56,827 nt of DNA from Cohnella kolymensis (GCF_000829465.1 NZ_JXAL01000005.1:1-56827); one strand, 5' to 3'; shown: positions 29,353 through 39,086, counted from the stretch's first letter. Notes: a model not told the origin generated them from the sequence alone. Made by a program: numbers and translations.

Positions 29353-30113
29353 TTCGCCGATCCTCCGAAACCGTCGATCTCGGCCATCGGATTCCAAGGC
29401 CCAAGCTGATGCCCTTTCCACTCCGTTCCGTCCTCGTACACTTCCTTTTTCCAGATCGGAACTTTCTGCTTCAGTCTCTCGATGGCATAACGGCTCGCCT
29501 CGTAGCTTTCAGCGCGGTGGGGCGATGATACGGCGATTACGACGCTGATTTCATTAATGCCGACCGTTCCGATCCGATGAGCAATCGCGCACAGCGTACA
29601 CGGCCATTTCCGCGCAATTTCTTCCCCGATCTGCTCCATCGCAGACTCGGCCATCGGGATGTACGCTTCATATTGCAGTGTGATCGTACGTTGGCCTCGG
29701 GTCCACTCCCGGGTCGTTCCGACGAATGCCAAAGCGGCCCCGTGATCCGGATGGGAGATTTGCGCCACCACACTGTCAATGTCCAGCTTTTCCTCCGTAA
29801 TCAGAAATCGTTTGCCTTCTTTCCGGGACCGCTCTCCCGTCACGTCCACATCACTACCGCCGGAAACGGGAGGAAGCAGTGCGAGCTCATCGTCTTTGAG
29901 CACCACAGCTTCATCGTCGGCGTATGACTGATTTTGCGCCATAAAACATAGGCTAAGAAGATCGGCTTGTTCAGGAAACTGCTTCATCAGCCGGTCTTTG
30001 ATCTGGCGAACGGTGAGCTGGGGCTCTTCCCAAGAAGGCTGCAAACTGCGCGTTGAAAGCCGTTCGGCAAGCCCTGCAAAAAGCGATATATGCCAATTGT
30101 TCGTAGTCGTCAT
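29349..30113 (-). CDS. Fused MoaD-MoaE molybdopterin synthase
   Basis: This single 254-aa protein contains both subunits of molybdopterin synthase, which adds two sulfurs to precursor Z. Residues about 5-88 are MoaD-like (ISLFAGLAERL, ending LLPPVSGGSDVDV). Residues about 104-235 are MoaE-like (ALAFVGTTREWTRG near 128, HRIGTVGINEISVVIAVSSP, LKQKVPIWKKEVYEDG with the active-site lysine). The MoaD Gly-Gly that must be thiocarboxylated is internal (SGG near residue 86), not terminal. ATG 30113 has GGGAGGT nine bases upstream. It is coupled to the ThiF/MoeB gene. No other Moco gene lies in the window. Confidence 0.9.
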   Translation of the reverse strand: MTTTNNWHISLFAGLAERLSTRSLQPSWEEPQLTVRQIKDRLMKQFPEQADLLSLCFMAQNQSYADDEAVVLKDDELALLPPVSGGSDVDVTGERSRKEGKRFLITEEKLDIDSVVAQISHPDHGAALAFVGTTREWTRGQRTITLQYEAYIPMAESAMEQIGEEIARKWPCTLCAIAHRIGTVGINEISVVIAVSSPHRAESYEASRYAIERLKQKVPIWKKEVYEDGTEWKGHQLGPWNPMAEIDGFGGSAK

Positions 30114-30187
30114 ATGTAAATTACCTCCCAAGAACCTCCATCTTGTCATCGTTCAAAGCATACCATATCGTTTCCGGAAATGTTATG

Positions 30188-30260
30188 CTAGAGAAGCATC
30201 GCATCGGCCCGGCAGTAACGCCGGGAGAGCCGCGGATGCCGCAAATCTGCGGTAAGGAGA
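30188..30260 (+). promoter_or_regulatory. Extended -10 promoter and leader hairpins of the yunD-like gene
   Basis: TGTTATGCT (about 30181-30189) resembles an extended -10 element. It is followed by two compact hairpins, CCCGGC-agtaac-GCCGGG (30208-30225) and CCGCA-aatc-TGCGG (30239-30252). The second ends immediately before the ribosome site TAAGGAGAG, so it could influence initiation. There is no T-run. A regulatory function is not proven. Confidence 0.35.
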
Positions 30261-30268
30261 GAAGAGCT

Positions 30269-31724
30269 TTGTCCGTCACCGAACCTTACGTAACTTTGAC
30301 CCTGCTGCATACGAATGATTTACATAGCCATTTCGAGGCATCGGCGCAGATCGCGGAGTATGTCGCCGGGGTAAGACGCCAGGTGCCCGCAGACCGGTTG
30401 ATGCTTGTCGATTGCGGAGATTTTCTGGACCGTGTGAGGATCGAGACCGAGGGCACGCAAGGCGCGGCTAATCGTGCGATGCTGGAAGCGATCGGTTACG
30501 ATGCGGTGACGATCGGCAATAACGAAGGCTTAACCTATACGCCTGAGCAGTTGGATGCGCTTTTTGACGGAATGCCTATTCCGGTCGTATGCGCCAATAT
30601 GATACGCCAAGGTCCGGTACAGCGGCCCGATTGGATGGTCCCGGCTTTCACGATGGAGAAGTCCGGCGTGCGCGTCGGTTATATCGGGCTGAACCGCTGC
30701 CTTTAACGATTATTATCAATTATTAGGGTGGACTGCTCTCGACCCGCTCGAGACGGCGAAGCATTGGGTGGAGAAGATCCGCAAGCACGTGGACGTGCTG
30801 GTCGTACTCTCTCATTTGGGGATCCGCTATGACGAGAAGCTGGCTGAAACCGTGGAAGGCATTGATATTATACTTGGAGCGCATACGCATCATCTGTTGG
30901 AAACGCCTCTGACAAGAGGCGGAACGACGATTGCCGCTGCCGGCAAGTTCGGCCGGCATATCGGCCATTTGGAACTCCAGTACTCACAGCGTGATGGAGA
31001 GCTAAAGGTAACAGGCGGCTGTGAAGCTCTGGATGACTTTCCGGAGCATTCCGGCGTAAGCCGGCTTGTGGATTCGTTTCGGAATCAAGCCCGGATAGTG
31101 ATGAGCAGGCAGATTGCCGTGCTGGCTGAGCCGATGGAATGGCATCCATTCAAGGAATCTCCATTGGCTGCATTGCTTGCTTGCGCCGTCAGGCAGACGA
31201 CTTCGGCGGAAATCGGGCTCGTCAATACCGGGCAGCTGCTTCAGGGGCTTCCCGCGGGTCCCGTCACGGAAGAAACGATTCACGCCATATGCCCGTCACC
31301 GATTAATCTGTGCACGATGACACTCCAAGGCGCACTAATCCTTAGGGCTTTGGAAGAGAGCCTGCTGCCGGAATTCTACAAGCTTGAAATCCGCGGATTC
31401 GGGTTCCGCGGCCGGATGCTCGGTACGCTTTGCATCGACGGTATGAAAATTGTGGCAGACCTATCCAGGCCCCATTATGATAAAATCATACAAGTCATGG
31501 TTAATGGAGAACCGCTCACCGCAAACAGAGATTATCGGGTGGGCACTTTGGATATGTTCACGTTTGGCGCCGGCTATGTCGGGTTAAAAGAAGGGCGGGA
31601 CATCCGCTACTTGCTGCCTGCGTTTATCCGCGACGTTCTAATCGACGCTCTTAACGATCCCTCACTTGTGGCGGATTGCCGAAATCCGCGCTGGCGGCTG
31701 AAGGGACAAGATGGTCACAACTAA
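30269..31724 (+). CDS. yunD: YunD-like 5'-nucleotidase/metallophosphoesterase (frameshifted)
   Basis: The N-terminal metallophosphoesterase has metal motifs LLHTNDLHSHF, LVDCGDFLDR, TIGNNEGL, VVLSHLG and LGAHTHHLLE. The C-terminal 5'-nucleotidase domain begins near IAVLAEPMEW. No signal peptide is visible, so it is probably cytosolic like YunD. The start is TTG 30269 behind TAAGGAGAG. The frame breaks near 30692: as written it ends IGLNRCL at 30706, whereas dropping one A gives IGLTAAFNDYYQLLGW and continues to 31724 (about 484 aa, near the family length). Both halves are otherwise intact, so a single-base read error is likely. Confidence 0.85.
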
Positions 31725-31751
31725 ACACATAACAGGAGTGAGTGAACGCAC

Positions 31752-32606
31752 ATGCTGGATTGGTTTGATTCTATTATTCTAGGTATTGTCGAAGGCTTAA
31801 CGGAATTTCTGCCCGTATCTTCTACAGGGCATATGATATTGACGAACAAATTGCTCGGTTATGGCGACAATATACCGGAACAGCTCAAAACTTTTGAAAT
31901 CGTCATTCAGTTTGCAGCCATCCTGGCCATTGCAATCGTATACCGGGATAAAATATTCCAGGTTCTAGGGTTCGGGCGCAAGGAAACGGTGAAGGGCTTG
32001 TCTGTAGACGCCTTGCCGACCCGCCGGTTGAACCTGATTCACGTGCTGCTTGGAATCGTTCCGCCTTTGGTAGCGGCATTCTTATTCCGAGATTATATTA
32101 AAGGCGGCGGCTTTAACTACGTGCCCGTTCTGTGGGCGCTTGTCGTCGGCGGTATATATATGTGGATATCGGAAGTGCTTTACGACTCCGGCAAAATCAA
32201 GCGCACCGCGGAGACGATGGATGATATTACGTATAAGCAGGCTCTTATCATAGGCTTCATCCAGTGCGTATCCGCTTTGTGGCCGGGCTTTTCCCGGTCG
32301 GGCTCGACCATTGCCGGCGGCATGCTTACAGGCCTCAGCTACCGGGCTTCCGCGGACTTCTCGTTCTTTATCGCAATCCCGATCATGACCGCCGCCACGG
32401 GCTACGAGCTGCTTACCAACATCGATCAATTCCGCTCCGGCGCCATTGATGTCGGATTTTTAGTGACCGGCTTTATTGTCTCGTTTGTGGTGGCCTGGAT
32501 TGTGGTGGTCGCGTTCCTGAAGGTATTGCAAAAAGTTAAGCTCAAATACTTTGCTTGGTACAGATTTGCACTAGCTGCTATATTTTACCTGTTCATCTTA
32601 CGATAA
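31752..32606 (+). CDS. uppP: Undecaprenyl-diphosphatase UppP (BacA)
   Basis: UppP dephosphorylates undecaprenyl pyrophosphate on the outer membrane face, recycling the lipid carrier for peptidoglycan and giving bacitracin resistance. This 284-aa multi-span protein carries both signatures: GIVEGLTEFLPVSSTGHMIL (residues 12-31) and WPGFSRSGSTIAGGMLTG (near 178). It begins behind AGGAGTGAG, 27 bases after the yunD-like gene, and may be cotranscribed with it. Confidence 0.95.
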   Translation: MLDWFDSIILGIVEGLTEFLPVSSTGHMILTNKLLGYGDNIPEQLKTFEIVIQFAAILAIAIVYRDKIFQVLGFGRKETVKGLSVDALPTRRLNLIHVLLGIVPPLVAAFLFRDYIKGGGFNYVPVLWALVVGGIYMWISEVLYDSGKIKRTAETMDDITYKQALIIGFIQCVSALWPGFSRSGSTIAGGMLTGLSYRASADFSFFIAIPIMTAATGYELLTNIDQFRSGAIDVGFLVTGFIVSFVVAWIVVVAFLKVLQKVKLKYFAWYRFALAAIFYLFILR

Positions 32607-32691
32607 TGTACGGAAAATGAAGCATTTTGTCGGATAATTGCCGAAAATCCTTGCCCTTCGTCCGGAAATATCTTACATTAGCAGTAGGTGC

Positions 32692-32697
32692 TATAAT
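32692..32697 (+). promoter_or_regulatory. Candidate -10 element of the second HD-GYP gene
   Basis: A perfect TATAAT lies in the 152-base gap after uppP, about 60 bases before the gene. A convincing -35 hexamer at the right distance was not found, so the assignment is weak. Confidence 0.3.
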
Positions 32698-32758
32698 GTG
32701 AGGTTTCGGAGCCATCTGATTTACTGCACGCCGGATGGAGAAGGAGGGGGCTTAGCGG

Positions 32759-33871
32759 ATGCGCATGATGCCGATTTCGCTTTGTCGGCCGGGAATGAAG
32801 CTGGCTAAGAAAATCTTTAACGATGATGGCGTCGTGCTCCTGGCGGAAGGTGTCGAATTGACTTCGACACTGATCCGGCGATTGGGCGAATGCGGAATTA
32901 GCTTCTTATACATTCAAGATCCACGCACTGCAGATGTAATCATTCCTGACATTTTAAGCGATGAGACACAGAAGCGTTCCATTCAAACGATCCGTACCGT
33001 TTTCCGGGAATTCATCGATCAGCCCGCGAAACGGAAAACCACTACGTATCCTTACGTAGGACGCGCGTTAAGGCAAGTGATGCATTCCATAATCGATGAT
33101 CTGAGCCGCAATAAGGATGCAATGATCATGACGATGAATCTGCAAACCGTCGATCATTACCTGTACGCACACTCTTTGAACGTATGTGTGTATGCGACGC
33201 TGCTCGGAATGGCTCACGGGTACAATCAAGATCAGCTTCTCACCTTGGGGCTGGGAGCATTGCTGCACGATATTGGGAAAACCCAAATTTCCATGCAGAT
33301 TCTATTGAAGCCCGCAATGTTGACCTCTTATGAATTCGAAGAAATGAAGAGGCACGCGGAACGAGGTTTCTATTTGTTGAAGGATGAGCCCAACATTCCC
33401 CTGCTGGCCGCTCACTGCGCGTATCAGCACCACGAAAGGCTGAACGGGTCCGGTTATCCCCGCGGGATCAAGGGTTCGGAGATTCACGAGTATGCCAAAT
33501 GGATTGCAATCGTAGATTCCTATGAAGCCATGACCGGCCAGCGGGTATACCGGGATGCGATGCTTCCGCATCAGGCGGTGGAAGCTTTATACGCAGGCAG
33601 CGGCACTTTATACGATACATATATGCTTAAGATGTTCCGCGACAAGGTTGCGATATATCCGATCGGCGTCACCGTGGAGCTGAGTACGGGAGAAACTGCG
33701 GTCGTTGTCGATATCAACTCTTCTTATATGCAGCGCCCGATTGTTCGTGTGCTTACGGATCATGAAGGCCATGAGCTTTCTGAGCCTTTCGATCTGGATT
33801 TATCCAAGCAGCTGAGCATTGTTATAACGAAAGTACAGATGAGCACCGCAGTAAATCCGATGACCGCGTGA
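32759..33871 (+). CDS. HD-GYP domain phosphohydrolase (second copy)
   Basis: This 370-aa protein has the same layout as the one at 22375-23421. A short N-terminal module (MRMMPISLCRPGMKLAKKIF, then VVLLAEGVELT) precedes an HD-GYP domain with HSLNVCVYATLLG, ALLHDIGKTQIS (near 168), KRHAERGFYLL and YQHHERLNGSGYP (near 216). In the HHExxDGxGYP signature the Asp is Asn here, a substitution seen in some active members. Cyclic-di-GMP hydrolysis is likely but less certain than for the first copy. The ribosome site is GGAGGGGG. Confidence 0.88.
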   Translation: MRMMPISLCRPGMKLAKKIFNDDGVVLLAEGVELTSTLIRRLGECGISFLYIQDPRTADVIIPDILSDETQKRSIQTIRTVFREFIDQPAKRKTTTYPYVGRALRQVMHSIIDDLSRNKDAMIMTMNLQTVDHYLYAHSLNVCVYATLLGMAHGYNQDQLLTLGLGALLHDIGKTQISMQILLKPAMLTSYEFEEMKRHAERGFYLLKDEPNIPLLAAHCAYQHHERLNGSGYPRGIKGSEIHEYAKWIAIVDSYEAMTGQRVYRDAMLPHQAVEALYAGSGTLYDTYMLKMFRDKVAIYPIGVTVELSTGETAVVVDINSSYMQRPIVRVLTDHEGHELSEPFDLDLSKQLSIVITKVQMSTAVNPMTA

Positions 33872-33879
33872 CCCGTCCG

Positions 33880-33922
33880 GGCTGCCCCTTTGCAGAATCT
33901 CTGCTGGGGGGCGGCCTTTTTT
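33880..33922 (+). terminator. Terminator after the second HD-GYP gene
   Basis: GGGCTGCCCC pairs, with one G-U, to GGGGCGGCC, with an inner GCAG/CTGC stem, and is followed by a T6 run. It lies nine bases past the stop. Confidence 0.8.
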
Positions 33923-33994
33923 GCTGGTTTGCTTTTTAAGCCGGCTCACAAGTACAATAAAATAGTAACTTTAGAGATGACAGGAGTATTTGAC

Positions 33995-35149
33995 ATGCAA
34001 GGTTTTACGATTCCGGCCTCAGCGGCTCCTTTTGCACCGCCGGCAGGCTGGAGAGCTTTATCTCCCGAGTACGACCCGTGGGATCCGATCCGTTCGTTGC
34101 AGCAGTATGGACGCCATGAACTGACCAGCGTCGAATTAACGGTGACCCATCTGTGTAACATGCGGTGTGAGCATTGCGCCGTAGGTGACAGCTTGACGAT
34201 GACGGAAGCGCCCCACATCCCCCTTGATCTGCTGTTTCGGCGGCTGGACGAGGTTGAGCATCTGGAGACGATCAGTCTGACGGGCGGGGAGCCGACCTTG
34301 CGCGAGGAAACGGTACGAAACATTTTACTTCCGATATTGAAATACGCTCGTGCGAGGGGCGTCCGCTCTCAGCTTAATTCGAATGTGACGCTGGATTACG
34401 AACGTTATGAACGGATTGCGCCGTTTTTGGACGTCATGCATATCTCATTTAACTACACTGAGGCCGAAGATTTTCACCGGGTGGGATTCGCCCGCTCGGG
34501 TAACAAAATCCGCTATGAAGCTGTCGAAAAATTGTACGAGCGCATGATGGACAATGCCCGGAAGCTGTCCGAAGGCGGCTTGTTCGTTTCCGCCGAGTCG
34601 ATGATCAACTTCCGCACGCACGGTAAGATAGCCCTGATCCACCGTCTGATCGACGAAATGGGCTGCAAGCGGCATGAAGTTCATCCGATGTATCCCAGCT
34701 CTTTTGCATCCGATCTGCCTGTGATCAGCCGCGATCAGATGCGGGAAGCGGTGACAAGCCTGCTTAATGAACGAAACCCTGACATCTGGATGCTTTTCGG
34801 AACCCTTCCTTTTTTCGCTTGCAGCGAAAATCCGGAGGAACACCGTTTAGTGAAACGGCTCGCAGCGGAAACTAATGTTACGGTAAGAAATGATCCGGAT
34901 GGACGAAATCGGGTAAATGTAAATATATTTAGCGGGGACGTGTATGTAACGGACTTCGCGGCCATTCCGTCTTTTGGCAACGTTAAGGATGAGAAGCTGG
35001 ACGATGTTTTCGCCCGATGGCGGGAGCATCCGATGCAGCAGGCTGTCAACTGTCATTGTCCCGGTGCCGGCTGCTGCGGCCCGAATTTATTGGTGTCGGA
35101 CATGTACTACCGCGATACCGATTTTAGAAACAGACGCGCACTCCCCTGA
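33995..35149 (+). CDS. yfkAB: YfkAB-like radical SAM protein
   Basis: This 384-aa radical SAM enzyme has the [4Fe-4S]/SAM motif THLCNMRCEHCAVG (CxxxCxxC-type, near residues 50-60), the GGE motif SLTGGEPTLREE near 90 and a C-terminal cysteine cluster NCHCPGAGCCGPN (near 355-367) that may bind a second cluster. The layout matches YfkAB of Bacillus subtilis, whose substrate is not established. ATG 33995 has AGGAG nine bases upstream; the longer frame from 33890 covers the preceding terminator and is rejected. Confidence 0.85.
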   Translation: MQGFTIPASAAPFAPPAGWRALSPEYDPWDPIRSLQQYGRHELTSVELTVTHLCNMRCEHCAVGDSLTMTEAPHIPLDLLFRRLDEVEHLETISLTGGEPTLREETVRNILLPILKYARARGVRSQLNSNVTLDYERYERIAPFLDVMHISFNYTEAEDFHRVGFARSGNKIRYEAVEKLYERMMDNARKLSEGGLFVSAESMINFRTHGKIALIHRLIDEMGCKRHEVHPMYPSSFASDLPVISRDQMREAVTSLLNERNPDIWMLFGTLPFFACSENPEEHRLVKRLAAETNVTVRNDPDGRNRVNVNIFSGDVYVTDFAAIPSFGNVKDEKLDDVFARWREHPMQQAVNCHCPGAGCCGPNLLVSDMYYRDTDFRNRRALP

Positions 35150-35205
35150 GACAAGACAGACTAAGGACGAGCATGGTTTGAACAAACGGAGGAGTTGGAA
35201 TCAAA

Positions 35206-36563
35206 TTGGTAGAGCTCGAATGGGGTTCGATATTTTGGAATGTTCTTCTTGTTTTTTTTTCTCGTTTTTATGAACGGCTTTTTCGTGGCGTCGGAGTTTG
35301 CGCTGGTGAAGGTGCGGCAATCCCGTCTGACCCAATTGAGCAACGAAGGCAATAAAAAAGCCAAATACGCGTTAAAAGTAAATAAAAAAGCTCGATGCCT
35401 ATCTGTCGGCAACCCAACTCGGCATCACTTTGGCTTCTCTCGGTTTGGGTTGGGTCGGAGAACCGGCCATAGCCGAATTGATCGTTCAACCTTTATTGAC
35501 TAACGCCGGCATGGGCGATCCCGCTGTGGTGCACACAATTGCTTTTATCACAGGCTTCTGTATCATCACATTTTTGCATATCGTTCTGGGGGAGTTAGCG
35601 CCGAAGTCTCTCGCCATTCAACGCTCCGTCGGCGTATCGCTATGGCTCTCGTGGCCTTTGCTGATGTTCTACCGGATTTTTCTTCCTGCAATCTGGCTGT
35701 TGAACGGTGCGGCCCGACAGCTGCTGAAGTGGGTTGGCGTAGAGCCCGTAGGCGAGCATGAGGCGGCGCACACCGAGGAAGAAATCCGTCTTTTGATGGA
35801 TGAAAGCGCCAAAAGCGGAATTATCGACAAAGACGAGATGACGTTGTTCGATAACGTGTTCGAGTTCGCCGATCGGGTGGCCCGGGAAGTGATGCTTCCC
35901 CGAACGGATATGGACTGCTTGTTCACGAACCTTTCTTTTGAAGAAAATATGAAGGTCGTTTATCAGACAAAGCATACTCGCTACCCGGTTTGCGTAGAAG
36001 ATAAAGATGACATTATCGGGTTTGTACATATCACGGACATCCTGACGTCGGACCCTGATGAGGAACACAGCCTGAAGGAATTTTTACGGCCGATTCTCAG
36101 CGTGCCGGAGTCGATGGAAATCGGCAAAGTGCTGAAAATGATGCAGAAAAGGAAATCCCAGCTTGCCATTGTCATTGACGAATATGGCGGGACGGCAGGG
36201 ATGCTCACCGCGGAGAGCATTATGGAGGAAATCGTCGGCGAAATACATGACGAGTTCGATGATGAACTTCCCAATGTTATCGTTAAAGGCGAGGTGACCT
36301 CGGTAGAAGGGCGCATGCTGATCGAGGACGTCAACGATCTGTTCGGTCTGGAAATGGAAGACGAAGAAGTGGATACGATCGGCGGTTGGATTTTCAACAA
36401 CCTGGAAGGAAATATCGCCAAAGGACAGAAAGTGATTTACAAAGGCTATGTTTTTGAAATCGCGGAGACCGAGCGCTTAAGGGTGCAAAGGGTGCATATT
36501 TACCGTAAAAAGCCTGAACCGGCGAAACAGGCTCCGAATCAAGAACAACCGGATAACCGGTAG
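35206..36563 (+). CDS. CNNM/CorC (HlyC-type) membrane protein with CBS pair (two frameshifts)
   Basis: The restored protein is about 451 aa. It has the N-terminal DUF21/CNNM membrane domain (FFLVFMNGFFVASEFALVKV, TQLGITLASLGLGWVGEP), a CBS pair (REVMLPRTDMDCL; VPESMEIGKVLKMMQKRKSQ, then LAIVIDEYGGTAGMLT) and a CorC_HlyC C-terminal domain (DTIGGWIFNNLEG). Magnesium or other divalent-cation export is the usual proposal. Two single-base excesses break it: a T9 run (35252-35260, eight expected) and an A6 run (35384-35389, five expected). Start TTG 35206 behind GGAGGAG is inferred. The long open part is 35430-36563. Confidence 0.82.
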
Positions 36564-36595
36564 CGTAGTACGCGTTTTAGGGAGAGGGTAGACGG

Positions 36596-37630
36596 ATGCC
36601 GATTCGCACACTTGTGCTCATGGGATTTTCGCTTGGGTTTTTGTACTTGCTGTTTACTGTAGGAGCTCCGTTCCTGCTTGCTTTGGTTGCCGCTATTTTT
36701 CTTGAGCCGTTAACGACATTCCTCATGAAGCGCACGCGCATGAACCGATTGGCGGCTTCCACGATTTCCAGCACGGGTTTCACTCTTATATTGGTGGGAT
36801 TAATGTCATTGCTGGGAATGAAAATCGTCAGCGAACTGGGCAATTTCTTTTCCAAGCTGCCCCAGATGCTTGAAGACGCGAACAATTACATTGTAAATCT
36901 GCTGGAGCAATTACAATCATACTCCAAAGACGGGGCGGCGCCGCATCCGGACGAACTGACCGATTGGCTGGGCAGAATCGGAGGCGCTGTAACGCAGCTT
37001 GCGGGCAACATTTCCCGAGCTTTTCTCGGCTTCGCATCCGCTATTCCGAATATGTTCATCTTTTTCATCGTGTTCTTGGTTGCCGTCTATTTGTTCACTC
37101 TCAGTCTGCCGATGATGAAATTATCGTTTTTATCACTGTTTGAAGATAAATCCCGTCAGCAAGTAGAGCAAGTTCTCGAAAGCCTGCGAAAATCCGTTTT
37201 CGGTTTTCTGCGCGCCCAGCTTCTGCTCAGCATGCTGACCTACATCTTATCGTTCACCGGATTGCTGATTCTCGGTACGGGCTATCCCCTGGCCATTGCG
37301 CTTCTGATTGTCGTCGTTGATATTCTGCCCGTCCTGGGTACGGGGTCCGTGCTGGTTCCATGGGCAATCTATCAACTTGTTGTTGGAGATGTATTTACCG
37401 GTGTGGGTTTAATACTGTTGTTCCTGGTCATTACGGTTGTGCGCAGGGTGGTGGAACCCAAAATTCTTGGAGACGCCGTTGGGATCGGAGCCCTCTCCGC
37501 CTTAATTAGCCTGTATGTGGGTTATGCGCTGGTGGGCGTCGTCGGTGTTTTCCTGGGCCCTATCGTGGTCATTGTGTTCATGGCCATGCGCAAGGCCGGA
37601 TTGTTCGATTTCAAGATCAAGTTTCAGTAA
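36596..37630 (+). CDS. YtvI-like AI-2E family permease (sporulation integral membrane protein)
   Basis: This 344-aa protein has about seven membrane segments and the AI-2E/UPF0118 signature region LLIVVVDILPVLGTGSVLVP (near 241-260), then RRVVEPKILGDAVGI. The middle soluble portion (LPQMLEDANNYIVNLLEQLQ) is typical. Bacillales YtvI members are sporulation-linked; the transported molecule is unknown. It follows the CNNM gene by 32 bases with ribosome site GGGAGAGGG and may be co-transcribed. Confidence 0.82.
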   Translation: MPIRTLVLMGFSLGFLYLLFTVGAPFLLALVAAIFLEPLTTFLMKRTRMNRLAASTISSTGFTLILVGLMSLLGMKIVSELGNFFSKLPQMLEDANNYIVNLLEQLQSYSKDGAAPHPDELTDWLGRIGGAVTQLAGNISRAFLGFASAIPNMFIFFIVFLVAVYLFTLSLPMMKLSFLSLFEDKSRQQVEQVLESLRKSVFGFLRAQLLLSMLTYILSFTGLLILGTGYPLAIALLIVVVDILPVLGTGSVLVPWAIYQLVVGDVFTGVGLILLFLVITVVRRVVEPKILGDAVGIGALSALISLYVGYALVGVVGVFLGPIVVIVFMAMRKAGLFDFKIKFQ

Positions 37631-37650
37631 TGAATACAGACTGACGCGGC

Positions 37651-37696
37651 GCCCCGGAATTCTCCGATATGGAGATTTCCGGGGTGTTTGCGTTTC
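37651..37696 (+). terminator. Terminator after the YtvI-like gene
   Basis: CCCCGGAATTCTCC and GGAGATTTCCGGGG form a stem with one internal mismatch pair, followed by the weak T-tract TGTTTGCGTTT. It separates the permease gene from the spore-coat operon. Confidence 0.65.
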
Positions 37697-37802
37697 AGGA
37701 TGTTCGACAGTCTGAGGACAATCGGTAGACGCATAGGATAAAACCGGAGATCAATCGCACGTATTTTCTTTACGGCACAACGAACAAAGGAGGAAATCAC
37801 TC

Positions 37803-38036
37803 ATGTATGACGCACAGTGGCGGGAGTGGCGGCCTTATGTCAGCCATTGCGATCCGTGCCCTCCCGTACGGGTCAAAAGGTATATCGTGCCCCCCAACCA
37901 ATATATTCCGTATCAGCCGATGAATCTGCCGCAATTCTCGTTAGATGAAGCTTTATTCCGAGGGACGCTTTGGCCTGCGCTTTACAGTCCATATCCATCC
38001 CGGCGATCGCCAAAAGGAGTGACCGTCAATGGCTGA
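37803..38036 (+). CDS. cotJA: Spore coat protein CotJA
   Basis: This small 77-aa protein is rich in Pro and Tyr (IVPPNQYIPYQPMNLPQF) and matches CotJA by composition, size and position ahead of cotJB and cotJC. In Bacillus it helps incorporate CotJC into the inner coat and is expressed in the mother cell under SigE. AAAGGAGG precedes ATG 37803. It overlaps cotJB by eight bases. Confidence 0.88.
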   Translation: MYDAQWREWRPYVSHCDPCPPVRVKRYIVPPNQYIPYQPMNLPQFSLDEALFRGTLWPALYSPYPSRRSPKGVTVNG

Positions 38037-38361
38037 CAATGAGGTGAGGGAGGATCTCGCCGACTCCGGCAAAGCGGAAGGCACCGTCAACCCGGAAGAG
38101 CGTGCCCGGGGTGATGAAATTTACCGGAGAGAACTGATGGAACTGCAAAAGGTCGATTTCGCACTGGTAGAGTTAAATTTGTATCTGGACACCCATCCCG
38201 CGGATATGCAGGCCGTGCAGCAATACAACCAGCTGGCGCAGCGGCGTCTGCAAATGTGCGCGGCATTCGAGCTGAAATATGGACCTCTCATGCATTTCGG
38301 CCACAGCTATACCCGATATCCATGGCAGTGGATTGAAACCCCCTGGCCATGGCAGGTTTAA
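38029..38361 (+). CDS. cotJB: Spore coat protein CotJB
   Basis: CotJB homologue of 110 aa. The core, YRRELMELQKVDFALVELNL near residues 33-52, then LDTHPADMQAVQQYNQL and the tryptophan-rich end PWQWIETPWPWQV, is characteristic. The N-terminal 30 residues are an acidic extension relative to the Bacillus protein. ATG 38029 follows AGGAG. It is in operon with cotJA and cotJC. Confidence 0.9.
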   Translation: MADNEVREDLADSGKAEGTVNPEERARGDEIYRRELMELQKVDFALVELNLYLDTHPADMQAVQQYNQLAQRRLQMCAAFELKYGPLMHFGHSYTRYPWQWIETPWPWQV

Positions 38362-38376
38362 TGAGGGGGCGAAGAG

Positions 38377-38946
38377 ATGTGGATCTATGAGAAAAAGCTG
38401 CAGTATCCGGTAAAAGTGAGCAAATGCGATCCCCGAATGGCCCGTTATTTGTTGGAGCAGTACGGCGGCGCTGACGGTGAACTTTCAGCCGCTTTGCGCT
38501 ATCTCAATCAGCGCTACGCGATTCCGGACAAAGTGATCGGCTTGTTGACGGATATCGGCACGGAAGAATTCGCTCATCTCGAGATGATTGCTACCATGAT
38601 TTACAAACTTACGAAGGACGCCAATGTGGAACAGCTGGAAGCGGCCGGTCTCGGAGCGAACTATGCCGGACACGATCATGCGTTCATCTATCGTGATCCG
38701 GAAGGCTTCCCGTGGACTGCGGCTTACATCCAGGCCAAAGGAGACCCGATCGCCGATCTATACGAGGACATAGCCGCCGAGGAGAAAGCCCGGGCCACCT
38801 ATCAATGGTTGATAGATATGACGGACGATGTCGATTTGCAGGATGGATTGAAGTTTTTACGGGAGCGTGAAATCATTCACTCCATGCGCTTTAAGGAAGC
38901 GGTGGAGATTCTCAAGGCCGACCGGGAGCACAAAAAGGTTTATTGA
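38377..38946 (+). CDS. cotJC: Spore coat manganese-catalase-like protein CotJC
   Basis: This 189-aa ferritin-like protein is related to manganese catalases. Likely metal-ligand segments are ALRYLNQRYAI, IGTEEFAHLEMIATMIY (near 62-78) and EDIAAEEKARATYQWLID (near 129-146), each with Glu/His pairs. It begins 16 bases after cotJB behind GAGGGGG. It is an inner coat component, probably protecting the spore from peroxide. Confidence 0.92.
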   Translation: MWIYEKKLQYPVKVSKCDPRMARYLLEQYGGADGELSAALRYLNQRYAIPDKVIGLLTDIGTEEFAHLEMIATMIYKLTKDANVEQLEAAGLGANYAGHDHAFIYRDPEGFPWTAAYIQAKGDPIADLYEDIAAEEKARATYQWLIDMTDDVDLQDGLKFLREREIIHSMRFKEAVEILKADREHKKVY

Positions 38947-39086
38947 GCGGGTCCGCTTACTGTACATAACCCCTTCCTCGATCTCTTGGAATGGGTTATT
39001 TATTTTCACAAAAAAAGGAGAAACTTACCATTCTTGCCTGCGTACTAGTTCATAGATACCATTTTAATTTGAAGAGGAGGTATGTA

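Noticed and set aside
37700..37800. SigE promoter for cotJABC
   Set aside because: GCATAGGATA is only a loose match to the -10 and no matching -35 is present, so it is not reported although SigE control is expected from the family.
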